The notes under the pieces were generated by a model. It searched no databases. It saw nothing but the letters and a program-made list of their open reading frames with translations, and was not told where the DNA came from. DNA of 42,997 bases. Source: Streptococcus mitis (lineage in GTDB: Bacteria > Bacillota > Bacilli > Lactobacillales > Streptococcaceae). The stretch spans positions 1 to 42,997 of the forward strand of contig NZ_CAMIAF010000019.1 of the NCBI RefSeq assembly GCF_946190375.1, in the 5' to 3' direction. The stretch's first letter is position 1. Each line of letters opens with the position of its first letter. Of this stretch, positions 20,641-28,861 are shown piece after piece. The position numbers and the translations under genes were made by a program.

Positions 20641-21480
20641 ATGCAATCTACAGAAAAAAAACCATTAACAGCCTTTACTGTTATTTCAACAATCATTTTG
20701 CTCTTGTTGACTGTGCTGTTCATCTTTCCATTCTACTGGATTTTGACAGGGGCATTCAAATCACAACCTGATACAATCGTTATTCCTCCTCAGTGGTTCC
20801 CTAAAATGCCAACCATGGAGAACTTCCAACAACTCATGGTGCAAAACCCTGCTATGCAGTGGATGTGGAACTCTGTGTTTATTTCATTGGTAACCATGTT
20901 CTTAGTCTGTGCGACCTCTTCTCTAGCAGGTTATGTATTGGCTAAAAAACGTTTCTATGGTCAACGTATTCTCTTTGCAATCTTCATTGCAGCCATGGCA
21001 CTTCCAAAACAAGTTGTCCTTGTACCATTGGTACGTATCGTCAACTTCATGGGAATTCATGACACTCTTTGGGCAGTTATCTTGCCTTTGATTGGATGGC
21101 CATTTGGGGTCTTCCTAATGAAACAATTCAGCGAAAACATCCCAACAGAATTGCTTGAATCAGCTAAAATCGATGGTTGTGGTGAGATTCGTACTTTCTG
21201 GAGCGTAGCCTTCCCAATTGTGAAACCAGGATTTGCAGCTCTTGCAATCTTCACTTTCATCAACACTTGGAACGACTACTTCATGCAGTTGGTTATGTTG
21301 ACTTCACGTCAAAACTTGACCATCTCACTTGGGGTTGCAACTATGCAAGCTGAAATGGCAACCAACTATGGTTTGATTATGGCAGGTGCAGCTCTTGCCG
21401 CTGTGCCAATCGTAACAGTCTTCCTAGTCTTCCAAAAATCCTTCACACAGGGGATTACTATGGGAGCTGTCAAAGGTTAA
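20641..21480 (+). CDS. satC: Sialic acid ABC transporter permease (SatC-like)
   Basis: A 279-residue MalG-type permease 15 bases after its partner, behind AAAGGAG. Six membrane segments are visible, and the EAA loop is ESAKIDGCGEIRTFWSVAFP at about residue 177. The C-terminal QGITMGAVKG is typical of the family. The stop codon abuts a BOX element, and the genes further downstream are separated from it by that BOX and a hairpin. Confidence 0.87.
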   Translation: MQSTEKKPLTAFTVISTIILLLLTVLFIFPFYWILTGAFKSQPDTIVIPPQWFPKMPTMENFQQLMVQNPAMQWMWNSVFISLVTMFLVCATSSLAGYVLAKKRFYGQRILFAIFIAAMALPKQVVLVPLVRIVNFMGIHDTLWAVILPLIGWPFGVFLMKQFSENIPTELLESAKIDGCGEIRTFWSVAFPIVKPGFAALAIFTFINTWNDYFMQLVMLTSRQNLTISLGVATMQAEMATNYGLIMAGAALAAVPIVTVFLVFQKSFTQGITMGAVKG

Positions 21481-21584
21481 TACTCTGCGAAAATCGAATT
21501 CAAACTACGTCAGCGTCACCTTGCCATACTTAAGTATTGTCTGCGGTTAGCTTCCTAGTTTGTTCTTCAATTTTCATTGAGTAT
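21481..21584 (-). repeat. BOX element (boxA-boxC, no boxB)
   Basis: TACTCTGCGAAAATC at one end and TTTTCATTGAGTAT at the other are the BOX ends; GCGGTTAGCTTCCTAGTTTG is the boxC part. It is somewhat diverged. It starts directly after the stop codon of the permease gene. Confidence 0.8.
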
Positions 21585-21647
21585 AGGAAAATCAATCTAT
21601 CAAGATACAGAAATATATTTTATAGATTTAGAGAATATAGAGGTTAT

Positions 21648-21702
21648 AAGTGTCTACAAAATGTTGGGTATTTTCTTACCTTGGAGATTTTGTTAGACAC
21701 TT
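21648..21702. repeat. Inverted repeat, 55 bp, before the second YhcH gene
   Basis: AAGTGTCTA (21648-21656) and TAGACACTT (21694-21702) are perfect complements, extended by CAAAAT and ATTTTG with one bulged base, around a 24-base loop. No T-run follows. It may be a transcription barrier or the remnant of a small mobile element. Confidence 0.55.
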
Positions 21703-21751
21703 ATCAACTTAAGAATGATTTTAGTTAACTATCAGAAACGAAGGAAAGAGT

Positions 21752-22204
21752 ATGATTTTTGACGATTTGAAAAACATCACCTTTTACAAAGGGATTCATC
21801 CCAATCTAGACAAGGCTATAGACTATCTCTACCAGCACCGTAAGGATTCTTTCGAATTAGGTAAGTATGAGATTGACGGGGACAAGGCCTTTCTAGTTGT
21901 TCAGGAAAATGTCCTCAATCAAGCTGAAAATGATCAATTTGAGCATCATAAAAACTATGCAGATTTGCATTTGCTGGTAGAAGGACATGAATATTCGAGC
22001 TACGGTTCACGTATCAAAGACGAGGCAGTAGCATTCGACGAAGCAAGTGACATTGGCTTTGTTCATTGTCATGAACACTACCCACTCTTGTTGGGTTATC
22101 ACAATTTTGCAATTTTCTTTCCAGGAGAACCACACCAGCCAAATGGCTATGCAGGTATGGAAGAGAAGGTTCGTAAATATCTCTTTAAAATTTTGATTGA
22201 TTAA
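21752..22204 (+). CDS. YhcH/YjgK/YiaL family protein, second copy
   Basis: A 150-residue paralog of the protein encoded at 10394, same family (DUF386, cupin-like barrel). KYEIDGDKAFLVVQE, FEHHKNYADLHLLVEG and FAIFFPGEPHQPNGY are the matching motifs, with His and Glu metal ligands in place. The two copies differ widely, so they are old paralogs and may act on different forms of the sugar. The gene follows GAAAGAG and overlaps the spacing of the next gene closely, so it is co-transcribed with the YesL-type gene. Confidence 0.85.
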   Translation: MIFDDLKNITFYKGIHPNLDKAIDYLYQHRKDSFELGKYEIDGDKAFLVVQENVLNQAENDQFEHHKNYADLHLLVEGHEYSSYGSRIKDEAVAFDEASDIGFVHCHEHYPLLLGYHNFAIFFPGEPHQPNGYAGMEEKVRKYLFKILID

Positions 22205-22223
22205 AAAATCAGGAGGAGCAAAT

Positions 22224-22868
22224 ATGACACAAAAAGGAGTAAGCCTTATCAAGGCAGCATTTGATACAGACAACTTTCTCATGCGTTTTAGTGAAAAGGT
22301 CTTGGATATCGTGACAGCCAATCTTCTTTTTGTCGTTTCTTGTTTGCCCATCGTGACGATTGGAGTGGCAAAAATTAGCCTCTACGAGACTATGTTTGAG
22401 ATTAAGAAGAGTAGACGTGTGCCTGTCTTTAGAATCTATCTAAGAGCTTTCAAGCAAAATCTGAAGCTAGGTCTTCAGTTAGGTCTGCTTGAGTTGGGCA
22501 TTGTTTCATTAAGCCTTCTAGATCTCTATCTTTTATGGGGTCAGACAGCTATGCCTTTCCAAATGGTAAAAGCTATTTGTCTAGGTGTTCTTATCTTCCT
22601 CACTATCGTGATGTTGGCTAGCTACCCCATAGCTGCGCGCTATGATTTGACTTGGAAAGAAGTGCTACAAAAAGGACTTATCTTGGCAAGTTTTAACTTT
22701 CCTTGGTTCTTCCTCATGTTAGTTATTCTCTTTCTCATTGTGATGGTTCTTTATCTGTCTGCCTTCAGTTTACTTTTAGGTGGCTCAGCCTTCCTACTCT
22801 TTGGGTTTGGCTTATTAGTTTTTATCCAGACTGGATTGATGGAGAAAATTTTCGCAAAATACCAATAG
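22224..22868 (+). CDS. YesL/DUF624 family membrane protein
   Basis: A 214-residue protein with about five hydrophobic spans (for example ILDIVTANLLFVVSCLPIV and FLMLVILFLIVMVLYL). The N-terminal pattern up to SCLPIVTIGVAKISLYE is typical of the YesL (DUF624) family, small membrane proteins in carbohydrate-import operons whose function is not settled. AGGAGG at 22211 fixes the start at 22224; the earlier ATG at 22197 lies within the end of the previous gene. Confidence 0.8.
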   Translation: MTQKGVSLIKAAFDTDNFLMRFSEKVLDIVTANLLFVVSCLPIVTIGVAKISLYETMFEIKKSRRVPVFRIYLRAFKQNLKLGLQLGLLELGIVSLSLLDLYLLWGQTAMPFQMVKAICLGVLIFLTIVMLASYPIAARYDLTWKEVLQKGLILASFNFPWFFLMLVILFLIVMVLYLSAFSLLLGGSAFLLFGFGLLVFIQTGLMEKIFAKYQ

Positions 22869-22922
22869 GATGGCTTGTCTCTGAAACTACTTTCAAGCCA
22901 TAAACATTTCAAAATACATATC

Positions 22923-22980
22923 GAAACTAAAATCTAAGTGTACACAAGATATTGAAAGCGTTTTTCACAAGGTGTATACT
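22923..22980 (+). promoter_or_regulatory. Promoter of the lyase-kinase operon, nanE-like architecture
   Basis: TTGAAA (22952-22957), 17-bp spacer, TATACT (22975-22980). A cre-like TTGAAAGCGTTTTTCA overlaps the -35. The block at 22923-22947 shares GAAACT, AAATCTA and CACAA with both nanE promoters at the same distance, so the three operons are probably co-regulated. Confidence 0.75.
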
Positions 22981-23040
22981 AAACACGTAAAGAATAAATC
23001 CTGCTTTTAGCAGAAAAAAAGAAATCTTAGGAGAAAATCT

Positions 23041-23958
23041 ATGTCAGATTTAAAAAAATACGAAGGTGTCATTCCAGCCTTCTACGCATGTTATGATGAT
23101 CAAGGAGAAGTAAGTCCAGAGCGTACGCGTGCCTTGGTTCAATACTTCATTGATAAAGGTGTTCAAGGTCTTTATGTCAATGGTTCTTCTGGTGAATGTA
23201 TATACCAAAGCGTTGAAGACCGCAAGTTAATCTTGGAAGAAGTCATGGCAGTTGCCAAAGGTAAATTGACCATTATTGCCCATGTTGCTTGCAATAATAC
23301 TAAAGATAGTATGGAACTTGCTCGCCACGCAGAAAGCTTGGGTGTAGATGCCATTGCAACGATTCCACCGATTTACTTCCGCTTGCCAGAATACTCAGTT
23401 GCTAAATATTGGAACGATATCAGTTCTGCAGCTCCAAACACAGACTACGTGATTTACAACATTCCTCAATTGGCAGGTGTTGCTTTGACGCCAAGTCTCT
23501 ATACTGAAATGTTGAAGAATCCACGTGTTATAGGTGTTAAAAATTCTTCTATGCCAGTTCAAGATATCCAAACCTTTGTCAGCCTTGGTGGCGAAGACCA
23601 TATCGTCTTCAACGGTCCAGATGAGCAGTTCTTAGGTGGCCGTCTCATGGGTGCTAAAGCTGGTATCGGTGGTACATATGGTGCTATGCCAGAACTCTTC
23701 TTGAAACTCAACCAATTGATTGCTGATAAAGACTTAGAAACAGCGCGTGAATTGCAATACGCTATCAATGCAATCATTGGCAAATTGACTGCTGCACATG
23801 GAAATATGTATGGTGTGATTAAGGAAGTTTTGAAAATCAATGAAGGTTTGAATATTGGTTCTGTTCGTTCACCATTGACACCAGTGACTGAAGAAGATCG
23901 TCCAGTTGTAGAAGCAGCTGCAGCCTTGATTCGTGAAACCAAGGAGCGCTTCCTCTAA
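23041..23958 (+). CDS. N-acetylneuraminate lyase
   Basis: The 305-residue enzyme of the DapA/NAL aldolase superfamily splits Neu5Ac into ManNAc and pyruvate in the cytoplasm. The carboxylate-binding motif GSSGE lies near residue 48. Tyr139 in YVIYNIP and the Schiff-base Lys167 in GVKNSS correspond to Tyr137 and Lys165 of the E. coli lyase. GGTYGAMPELF follows as in the family. It is the first gene behind its own nan-type promoter, with the ROK kinase 17 bases downstream. The symbol nanA is used for this enzyme in other bacteria but clashes with the sialidase, so none is given. Confidence 0.93.
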   Translation: MSDLKKYEGVIPAFYACYDDQGEVSPERTRALVQYFIDKGVQGLYVNGSSGECIYQSVEDRKLILEEVMAVAKGKLTIIAHVACNNTKDSMELARHAESLGVDAIATIPPIYFRLPEYSVAKYWNDISSAAPNTDYVIYNIPQLAGVALTPSLYTEMLKNPRVIGVKNSSMPVQDIQTFVSLGGEDHIVFNGPDEQFLGGRLMGAKAGIGGTYGAMPELFLKLNQLIADKDLETARELQYAINAIIGKLTAAHGNMYGVIKEVLKINEGLNIGSVRSPLTPVTEEDRPVVEAAAALIRETKERFL

Positions 23959-23975
23959 TTCATAAGGAGGTATTT

Positions 23976-24872
23976 ATGACACACTACGTTGCAATTGATA
24001 TCGGTGGAACCAACATCAAATATGGTTTGATCGACCAAGAAGGCCAACTTGTTGAATCGCATGAAATGCCAACAGAGGCACATAAGGGTGGACCTCATAT
24101 CTTACAAAAGACCAAAGATATCGTAGCCAGCTATTTAGAACAAGGCCCAGTAGCAGGTGTTGCTATTTCTTCTGCTGGGATGGTGGATCCTGACAAGGGT
24201 GAGATTTTCTATGCTGGGCCTCAAATCCCTAACTACGCAGGCACCCAGTTCAAGAAGGAAATTGAGACTAGCTTTGCGATTCCTTGTGAAATTGAAAATG
24301 ATGTCAACTGTGCAGGTCTTGCTGAAGCGGTATCTGGTTCAGGCAAGGGAGCGAGTGTCACCCTTTGCTTGACTATTGGAACCGGTATCGGTGGTTGTTT
24401 GATTATGGATGGGAAAGTCTTCCATGGATTTAGCAATTCGGCCTGTGAAGTTGGTTATATGCATATGCAGGATGGAGCGTTCCAAGATTTGGCTTCTACA
24501 ACAGCCTTGGTGGAGTATGTAGCAGCAGGTCATGGAGATCCAGTTGATCAGTGGAATGGTCGTCGGATTTTTAAGGAAGTTACTGAAGGCAACAAGATTT
24601 GTATGGCTGGTATTGACCGTATGGTAGACTATCTAGGAAAAGGTCTGGCTAATATTTGCTACGTTGCCAATCCAGAAGTTGTTATTCTCGGCGGTGGTAT
24701 CATGGGACAAGAGGCAATCCTCAAACCGAAAATCCGCACAGCCTTGAAAGAGGCTTTGGTACCAAGTCTAGCTGAAAAAACAAGATTAGAATTTGCCCAT
24801 CACCAAAATATAGCAGGTATGTTGGGTGCTTATTATCATTTTATACTCAATGAAAATCAAAGAGCAAACTAG
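23976..24872 (+). CDS. ROK-family sugar kinase, probable N-acetylmannosamine kinase
   Basis: A 298-residue ROK kinase. The N-terminal phosphate loop DIGGTNIKYGL and the second glycine-rich segment TIGTGIGGCLIMDG are clear, and catalytic Asp is expected in IENDVNC. The usual zinc motif CxCGxxGCxE is missing; the region reads SNSACEVGYMH, as in some streptococcal members. Beside the lyase, the likely reaction is ATP-dependent phosphorylation of ManNAc to ManNAc-6-P, the NanE substrate (NanK role). The last ten residues or so and the stop codon lie inside a BOX element, so the natural C-terminus has been replaced or extended by repeat sequence. Confidence 0.88.
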   Translation: MTHYVAIDIGGTNIKYGLIDQEGQLVESHEMPTEAHKGGPHILQKTKDIVASYLEQGPVAGVAISSAGMVDPDKGEIFYAGPQIPNYAGTQFKKEIETSFAIPCEIENDVNCAGLAEAVSGSGKGASVTLCLTIGTGIGGCLIMDGKVFHGFSNSACEVGYMHMQDGAFQDLASTTALVEYVAAGHGDPVDQWNGRRIFKEVTEGNKICMAGIDRMVDYLGKGLANICYVANPEVVILGGGIMGQEAILKPKIRTALKEALVPSLAEKTRLEFAHHQNIAGMLGAYYHFILNENQRAN

Positions 24873-24946
24873 GAAGCTAGCCGTAGGCAGTACTTGAGTA
24901 CGGCAAGGCGAAGCTGACGTGGTTTGAAGAGATTTTCGAAGAGTAT
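24843..24946 (+). repeat. BOX element overlapping the end of the ROK kinase gene
   Basis: It runs from ATACTCAATGAAAATCAAAG to TTTTCGAAGAGTAT and includes GGCAAGGCGAAGCTGACG, close to the BOXA1R primer sequence. It supplies the final codons and the TAG of the kinase gene. Confidence 0.85.
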
Positions 24947-24958
24947 CAATACAAAACA

Positions 24959-24992
24959 ATCCTAGTTTGGCTCAGCCAAACTAGGATTTTCT
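24959..24992. terminator. Bidirectional terminator, copy 1
   Basis: ATCCTAGTTTGGCT (24959-24972) and AGCCAAACTAGGAT (24974-24987) are perfect complements with A-rich and T-rich flanks on the two sides, so it can act in both directions. A near-identical copy is at 25729. Confidence 0.85.
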
Positions 24993-25010
24993 AATCAAAA
25001 TCCCTTTACT

Positions 25011-25038
25011 TTCTTTATAATTGTGAGATAATAAAGAA
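25011..25038 (+). promoter_or_regulatory. Putative operator and -10 box of the toxin-antitoxin operon
   Basis: TTCTTTAT (25011-25018) and ATAAAGAA (25031-25038) form an inverted repeat overlapping a TATAAT at 25016-25021. This is where an antitoxin or toxin-antitoxin complex would repress its own promoter. No clear -35 box is seen. Confidence 0.5.
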
Positions 25039-25061
25039 AATATATAAAGGAGTTATATAAA

Positions 25062-25349
25062 ATGGTTATAGCGAATTCAAATAAAATTGTGACCTTCCAA
25101 GCTAATAGAGAATTGGTAAATGATGCCATGGAAGTGTTAAAAGAAAAAAATCTCTCTCTTTCATCGGCACTCAGATTATTTTTAAAGAATGTTGCCGTAA
25201 CAAATGAAGTAGATTTACTGAGTGAAGAGGAATTAGAGAAGGAATATTTGTTTAGACAATTACAAGCAGAAGTTCAAGAAAGTTATGCCAAGATTGAGGC
25301 TGGAAATTACTTGACAGATGAGGATGTCGTGACACGCTATGGATTATAA
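25062..25349 (+). CDS. RelB/DinJ-type antitoxin
   Basis: A 95-residue protein with a short N-terminal beta strand (KIVTFQANRELVNDAMEVL) and helices like the ribbon-helix-helix antitoxins of the RelB/DinJ family, followed by an acidic, flexible C-terminus (LLSEEELEKEYLFRQL...DEDVVTRYGL) that would wrap the toxin. AAGGAG nine bases upstream supports the start. It overlaps the toxin gene by 11 bases, the usual order and coupling for type II systems. It probably represses its own promoter through the inverted repeat at 25011-25038. Confidence 0.8.
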   Translation: MVIANSNKIVTFQANRELVNDAMEVLKEKNLSLSSALRLFLKNVAVTNEVDLLSEEELEKEYLFRQLQAEVQESYAKIEAGNYLTDEDVVTRYGL

Positions 25350-25689
25350 AAAATATAGGATTTTGTATTCTCCTAGAGTGATTGATAGTTTGGATAAAAT
25401 ATATCAGTATATAGCAGAGGAAATCGGTTCTGTAGAGGCTGCGAGACGAAAAGTGGAAAGTATCCGAAAAGATATTAATCGTCTAGAAATTTTCCCCCAA
25501 GCGGGATTTGATGCCGATGAAAAATTTGGTAAGAAATTAGATCCTCACTACCAAACGCGAGGATTGACCTTGAGTAAGGATTACATCGTATTATATACAA
25601 TTGTTGAGGATACCGTCAGACTTGCTTATTTACTTCCTTCAAAAAGTGATTACATGAAATTATTCAAGACTAAGTCAAGATATGACTAA
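25339..25689 (+). CDS. RelE/ParE-family toxin
   Basis: A 116-residue toxin of the RelE/ParE superfamily. YRILYSPRVIDSLDKIYQYIAEEIGSVEAA is the usual first strand and helical hairpin, and YIVLYTIVEDTVRLAYLL gives the last two strands. Members either cut mRNA in the ribosome or poison gyrase; sequence alone does not separate them, though the long ParE-like helices and lack of a clear RelE active-site set make the target uncertain. The gene starts inside the antitoxin gene. The module is absent, as far as I recall, from this spot in reference pneumococci. Confidence 0.8.
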   Translation: MDYKKYRILYSPRVIDSLDKIYQYIAEEIGSVEAARRKVESIRKDINRLEIFPQAGFDADEKFGKKLDPHYQTRGLTLSKDYIVLYTIVEDTVRLAYLLPSKSDYMKLFKTKSRYD

Positions 25690-25728
25690 TTCATAATCTA
25701 GAATATGTATGTTTAGTGATGAATAAAA

Positions 25729-25761
25729 ATCCTAGTTTGGCTCAGTCAAACTAGGATTTTC
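25729..25761. terminator. Bidirectional terminator, copy 2
   Basis: Almost identical to 24959-24992, with one base changed (CAGTC in place of CAGCC) that shortens the perfect stem to about 11 bp. On the minus strand it also contains the stop codon of the RpiR-family gene (25751-25753). Confidence 0.85.
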
Positions 25762-26602
25762 TGACACGTTTTTGTCTACGATAGCCGTTGAGTTTTTTAT
25801 TTTCCCAGTAGCTATTAAAAATTTTCTCCTTACTTTCACGATTGATTTCCAAAAAGTAGGCGTAAATCAAATCGATAAAGAAGAGCATAGGAAGTTGAGC
25901 GGATATTCGTTGGATATAGGAAGGCTGGCTGTGGGTAGCTACAAGAACAGTCTCTGTATAGGTCTGGATATCTTTACTGGGAACACTTGAAAAGAGTACA
26001 GTCTTTGCCCCCATCTCCTTAGCGTCTAATAAACTGTCTAAAATAGAGGGAGTTGTGCCAGAAAGTGAGAAACCAAGTACGAGACAATTCTCATCCATAA
26101 TACTGGTCGTCCAAGCAAAACCGTCTTGGTCTGTCAAAGCTTCACAGACCACACCTAGACGCATGAAGCGCAATTTCATTTCACGAGCAACAAGGCCAGA
26201 ACTCCCTGTTCCGAAGAAGTAGACACGCTCAGCATCTTCGATTAATTGGGCAATTCGTTCTAGTTGGACTTCGTCAATCAAGTCTTGTGTTTGTTCCCTC
26301 ATATTGCTATAGCTTCTGAGGACTCGTTTTGTCAGTGGACTGTGCTTGGAGACTTGTTTGGTTTGATTTTCTACTTGATGTTGGTATTGGAAAATAAATT
26401 CTCGGTAGCCGGTAAAGCCACACTTTTTAGCAAAGCGGGTCAGAGCAGCCTGGGAGATATGTAATTTTTGAGTGACCTGTTGAGAAGATAAATCATCTGT
26501 AATCGTTTCTGCTTGTAAAAAATAATGCGCGATTTCTTGCTCTAGGTCTGTCATTTCTTCAAAATGGGAATCAATGACAGTTGCGATATCTGGTTTGTCC
26601 AT
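25751..26602 (-). CDS. nanR: RpiR-family transcriptional regulator, NanR-like
   Basis: The 283-residue regulator has an N-terminal RpiR helix-turn-helix domain (about residues 1-77; LSSQQVTQKLHISQAALTRFAKKCGFTGYREF) and a C-terminal SIS sugar-phosphate-binding domain (VYFFGTGSSGLVAREM, LVLGFSLSGTTPSI). RpiR regulators bind phosphosugars such as GlcNAc-6-P or ManNAc-6-P. At the end of the sialic acid locus it corresponds to pneumococcal NanR, reported as controlling the nan operons, mainly as an activator. Its likely sites are the conserved blocks upstream of the -35 boxes at 9574, 17306 and 22923. The gene is convergent with the toxin-antitoxin module and its stop lies within the shared terminator. 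AAGGAG precedes the start. Confidence 0.88.
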   Translation of the reverse strand: MDKPDIATVIDSHFEEMTDLEQEIAHYFLQAETITDDLSSQQVTQKLHISQAALTRFAKKCGFTGYREFIFQYQHQVENQTKQVSKHSPLTKRVLRSYSNMREQTQDLIDEVQLERIAQLIEDAERVYFFGTGSSGLVAREMKLRFMRLGVVCEALTDQDGFAWTTSIMDENCLVLGFSLSGTTPSILDSLLDAKEMGAKTVLFSSVPSKDIQTYTETVLVATHSQPSYIQRISAQLPMLFFIDLIYAYFLEINRESKEKIFNSYWENKKLNGYRRQKRVRKS

Positions 26603-26761
26603 AGGGAAGGCTCCTTTAAATGAGTCGTATTGGAAAAAGGCTAGATTATTGAACTTTTACATTCATTATAACATATAATATAGGGATGAATAAATAAAAA
26701 CGTATCTTACTGTAAAAACGAAAAAAGCTTCTTGCTTTTCCATAATTTTCTGCTCAAATTA

Positions 26762-26770
26762 TGGTACAAT
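26762..26770 (+). promoter_or_regulatory. Extended -10 promoter of pbp2B
   Basis: TGGTACAAT gives a TGn extension plus TACAAT, about 39 bases before the start codon. No strong -35 is visible, which is common with extended -10 promoters. Confidence 0.55.
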
Positions 26771-26808
26771 GAAGAGTAAGATTTTAAATAGAAATGAGAC
26801 TGATTTGT

Positions 26809-28851
26809 ATGAGAAAATTTAACAGCCATTCGATTCCGATTCGGCTTAATTTATTGTTTTCGATCGTCATTTTACTCTTTATGACCATTATTGGTCGTTT
26901 GTTGTATATGCAGGTTTTGAACAAGGATTTTTATGAAAAAAAGCTAGCCTCAGCTAGTCAGACCAAGGTCACAACCAGTTCTGCTCGTGGGGAAATCTAT
27001 GATGCTAGTGGAAAACCTTTGGTAGAAAATACGTTAAAGCAGGTTGTTTCCTTTACGCGTAGTAATAAAATGACGGCTAAAGATCTGAAAGAAATCGCTA
27101 GTCAGTTGCTGGGATATGTGAGCATCAGTTCGCCAAATTTGACAGAACGACAGCTGGCAGATTACTATTTGGCTGATCCTGAAATCTATAAAAAAACAGT
27201 GGAGGCTCTCCCAAGTGAGAAACGCTTGAATTCAGATGGCAATCGTCTATCCGAATCAGAACTGTATAACAATGCGGTCGATAGTGTCCAAGCGAGTCAA
27301 CTAAACTATACAGAGGATGAAAAGAAAGAAATCTATCTTTTTAGTCAGTTAAATGCCGTTGGAAACTTTGCGACAGGAACCATTGTGACAGATGCTCTGA
27401 CAGATACCCAGATTGCTCTGATTGCCTCTGCTTCGAAACAATTACCCGGCATCAGTATCTCAACTTCGTGGGATCGAAAAGTTTTAGAGACTTCCCTTTC
27501 TTCTATAGTAGGTAGTGTATCCAGTGAAAAAGCTGGTCTCCCAGCGGAAGAAGCAGATGCTTATCTTAAAAAAGGTTACTCTCTAAATGACCGTGTTGGG
27601 ACCTCTTACCTAGAAAAGCAATACGAGGAAACCTTGCAAGGTAAACGCTCGGTGAAGGAAATTCATCTAGATAAGTACGGTAATATGGAAAGTGTCGAAA
27701 ATATCGAAGATGGTACCAAAGGGAATAATATTAAACTGACCATTGATTTTGCCTTCCAAGATAGCGTGGATGCTCTGCTGAAAAGTTATTTCAATTCAGA
27801 GTTGGGAAATGGTGGAGCCAAGTATTCTGAAGGTGTCTATGCAGTCGCCCTTAACCCAAAAACAGGTGCTGTTTTGTCTATGTCAGGGATCAAACATGAC
27901 TTGAAAACGGGAGAGTTGACGCCGGATTCCTTGGGAACGGTAACCAATGTCTTTGTTCCAGGTTCGGTTGTTAAGGCGGCGACCATCAGCTCAGGTTGGG
28001 AAAATGGAGTCTTGTCAGGAAATCAGACCTTGACAGACCAGTCCATTGTCTTCCAAGGTTCAGCTCCAATTAATTCTTGGTATACTGCCTTTTCTGGGCC
28101 AATGCCGATTACAGCGGTTCAAGCTCTGGAGTATTCATCCAATCCTTATATGGTCCAAACAGCCTTAGGTCTTATGGGGCAAACCTATCAACCAAATATG
28201 TTTGTCGTCACCAGCAATCTAGAGTCTGCTATGGGTAAATTGCGTTCAACCTTTGGCGAATATGGCTTGGGGTCTGCGACCGGGATTGACCTACCAGATG
28301 AATCTACTGGATTTATTCCCAAAGAGTATAACTTTGCCAATTTCATTACCAATGCCTTTGGGCAGTTTGATAACTATACGCCGATGCAGTTGGCTCAGTA
28401 TGTAGCAACTATTGCAAATGATGGTGTTCGTGTGGCTCCTCGTATTGTTGAAGGCATTTATGGTAATAATGATAAGGGAGGCCTAGGCGACTTGATTCAG
28501 CAACTGCAACCGACAGAGATGAATAAGGTCAATATATCCGACTCCGATATGAGTGTCTTGCATCAAGGTTTTTATCAGGTTGCTCATGGGACTAGCGGAT
28601 TGACAACTGGACGTGCCTTTTCAAATGGTGCCTTGGTATCCATTAGCGGAAAAACGGGTACAGCCGAAAGCTATGTGGCAGATGGTCAGCAAGCAACCAA
28701 TACCAATGCGGTGGCCTATGCTCCATCTGATAATCCTCAAATCGCTGTTGCAGTGGTCTTTCCTCATAATACCAATCTAACAAATGGTGTGGGACCGTCT
28801 ATTGCGCGTGACATTATCAATCTGTATCAAAAATACCATCCAATGAACTAG
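26809..28851 (+). CDS. pbp2B: Penicillin-binding protein 2b (class B transpeptidase)
   Basis: The 680-residue class B PBP, an essential transpeptidase of peripheral (elongation) wall synthesis, is anchored by one N-terminal helix ([17 protein letters not shown]). The PBP dimerisation domain covers about residues 50-310. The transpeptidase domain has the active-site Ser386 in SVVK, S443-S-N and K615-T-G. I use the start at 26809, which matches the numbering in the resistance literature; an upstream in-frame ATG at 26794 adds five residues. Against the R6 sequence as I remember it, this allele has T446P next to the SSN motif, E476G, T489S and a changed block just before residue 440 ([10 protein letters not shown]). 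This pattern indicates a mosaic or non-pneumococcal allele. recR follows 10 bases downstream. Confidence 0.95.
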   Translation: MRKFNSHSIPIRLNLLFSIVILLFMTIIGRLLYMQVLNKDFYEKKLASASQTKVTTSSARGEIYDASGKPLVENTLKQVVSFTRSNKMTAKDLKEIASQLLGYVSISSPNLTERQLADYYLADPEIYKKTVEALPSEKRLNSDGNRLSESELYNNAVDSVQASQLNYTEDEKKEIYLFSQLNAVGNFATGTIVTDALTDTQIALIASASKQLPGISISTSWDRKVLETSLSSIVGSVSSEKAGLPAEEADAYLKKGYSLNDRVGTSYLEKQYEETLQGKRSVKEIHLDKYGNMESVENIEDGTKGNNIKLTIDFAFQDSVDALLKSYFNSELGNGGAKYSEGVYAVALNPKTGAVLSMSGIKHDLKTGELTPDSLGTVTNVFVPGSVVKAATISSGWENGVLSGNQTLTDQSIVFQGSAPINSWYTAFSGPMPITAVQALEYSSNPYMVQTALGLMGQTYQPNMFVVTSNLESAMGKLRSTFGEYGLGSATGIDLPDESTGFIPKEYNFANFITNAFGQFDNYTPMQLAQYVATIANDGVRVAPRIVEGIYGNNDKGGLGDLIQQLQPTEMNKVNISDSDMSVLHQGFYQVAHGTSGLTTGRAFSNGALVSISGKTGTAESYVADGQQATNTNAVAYAPSDNPQIAVAVVFPHNTNLTNGVGPSIARDIINLYQKYHPMN

Positions 28852-28861
28852 AAAGGAATTT

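Noticed and set aside
21537-21728. ORF of 63 codons after the satC-like gene
   Set aside because: It begins within the BOX element and runs through the inverted repeat, with no ribosome binding site or family resemblance.
24873-25061. A T-box or riboswitch before the toxin-antitoxin pair
   Set aside because: The structure is explained by a BOX end, a palindromic terminator and a short operator-like repeat; no riboswitch motif is present.
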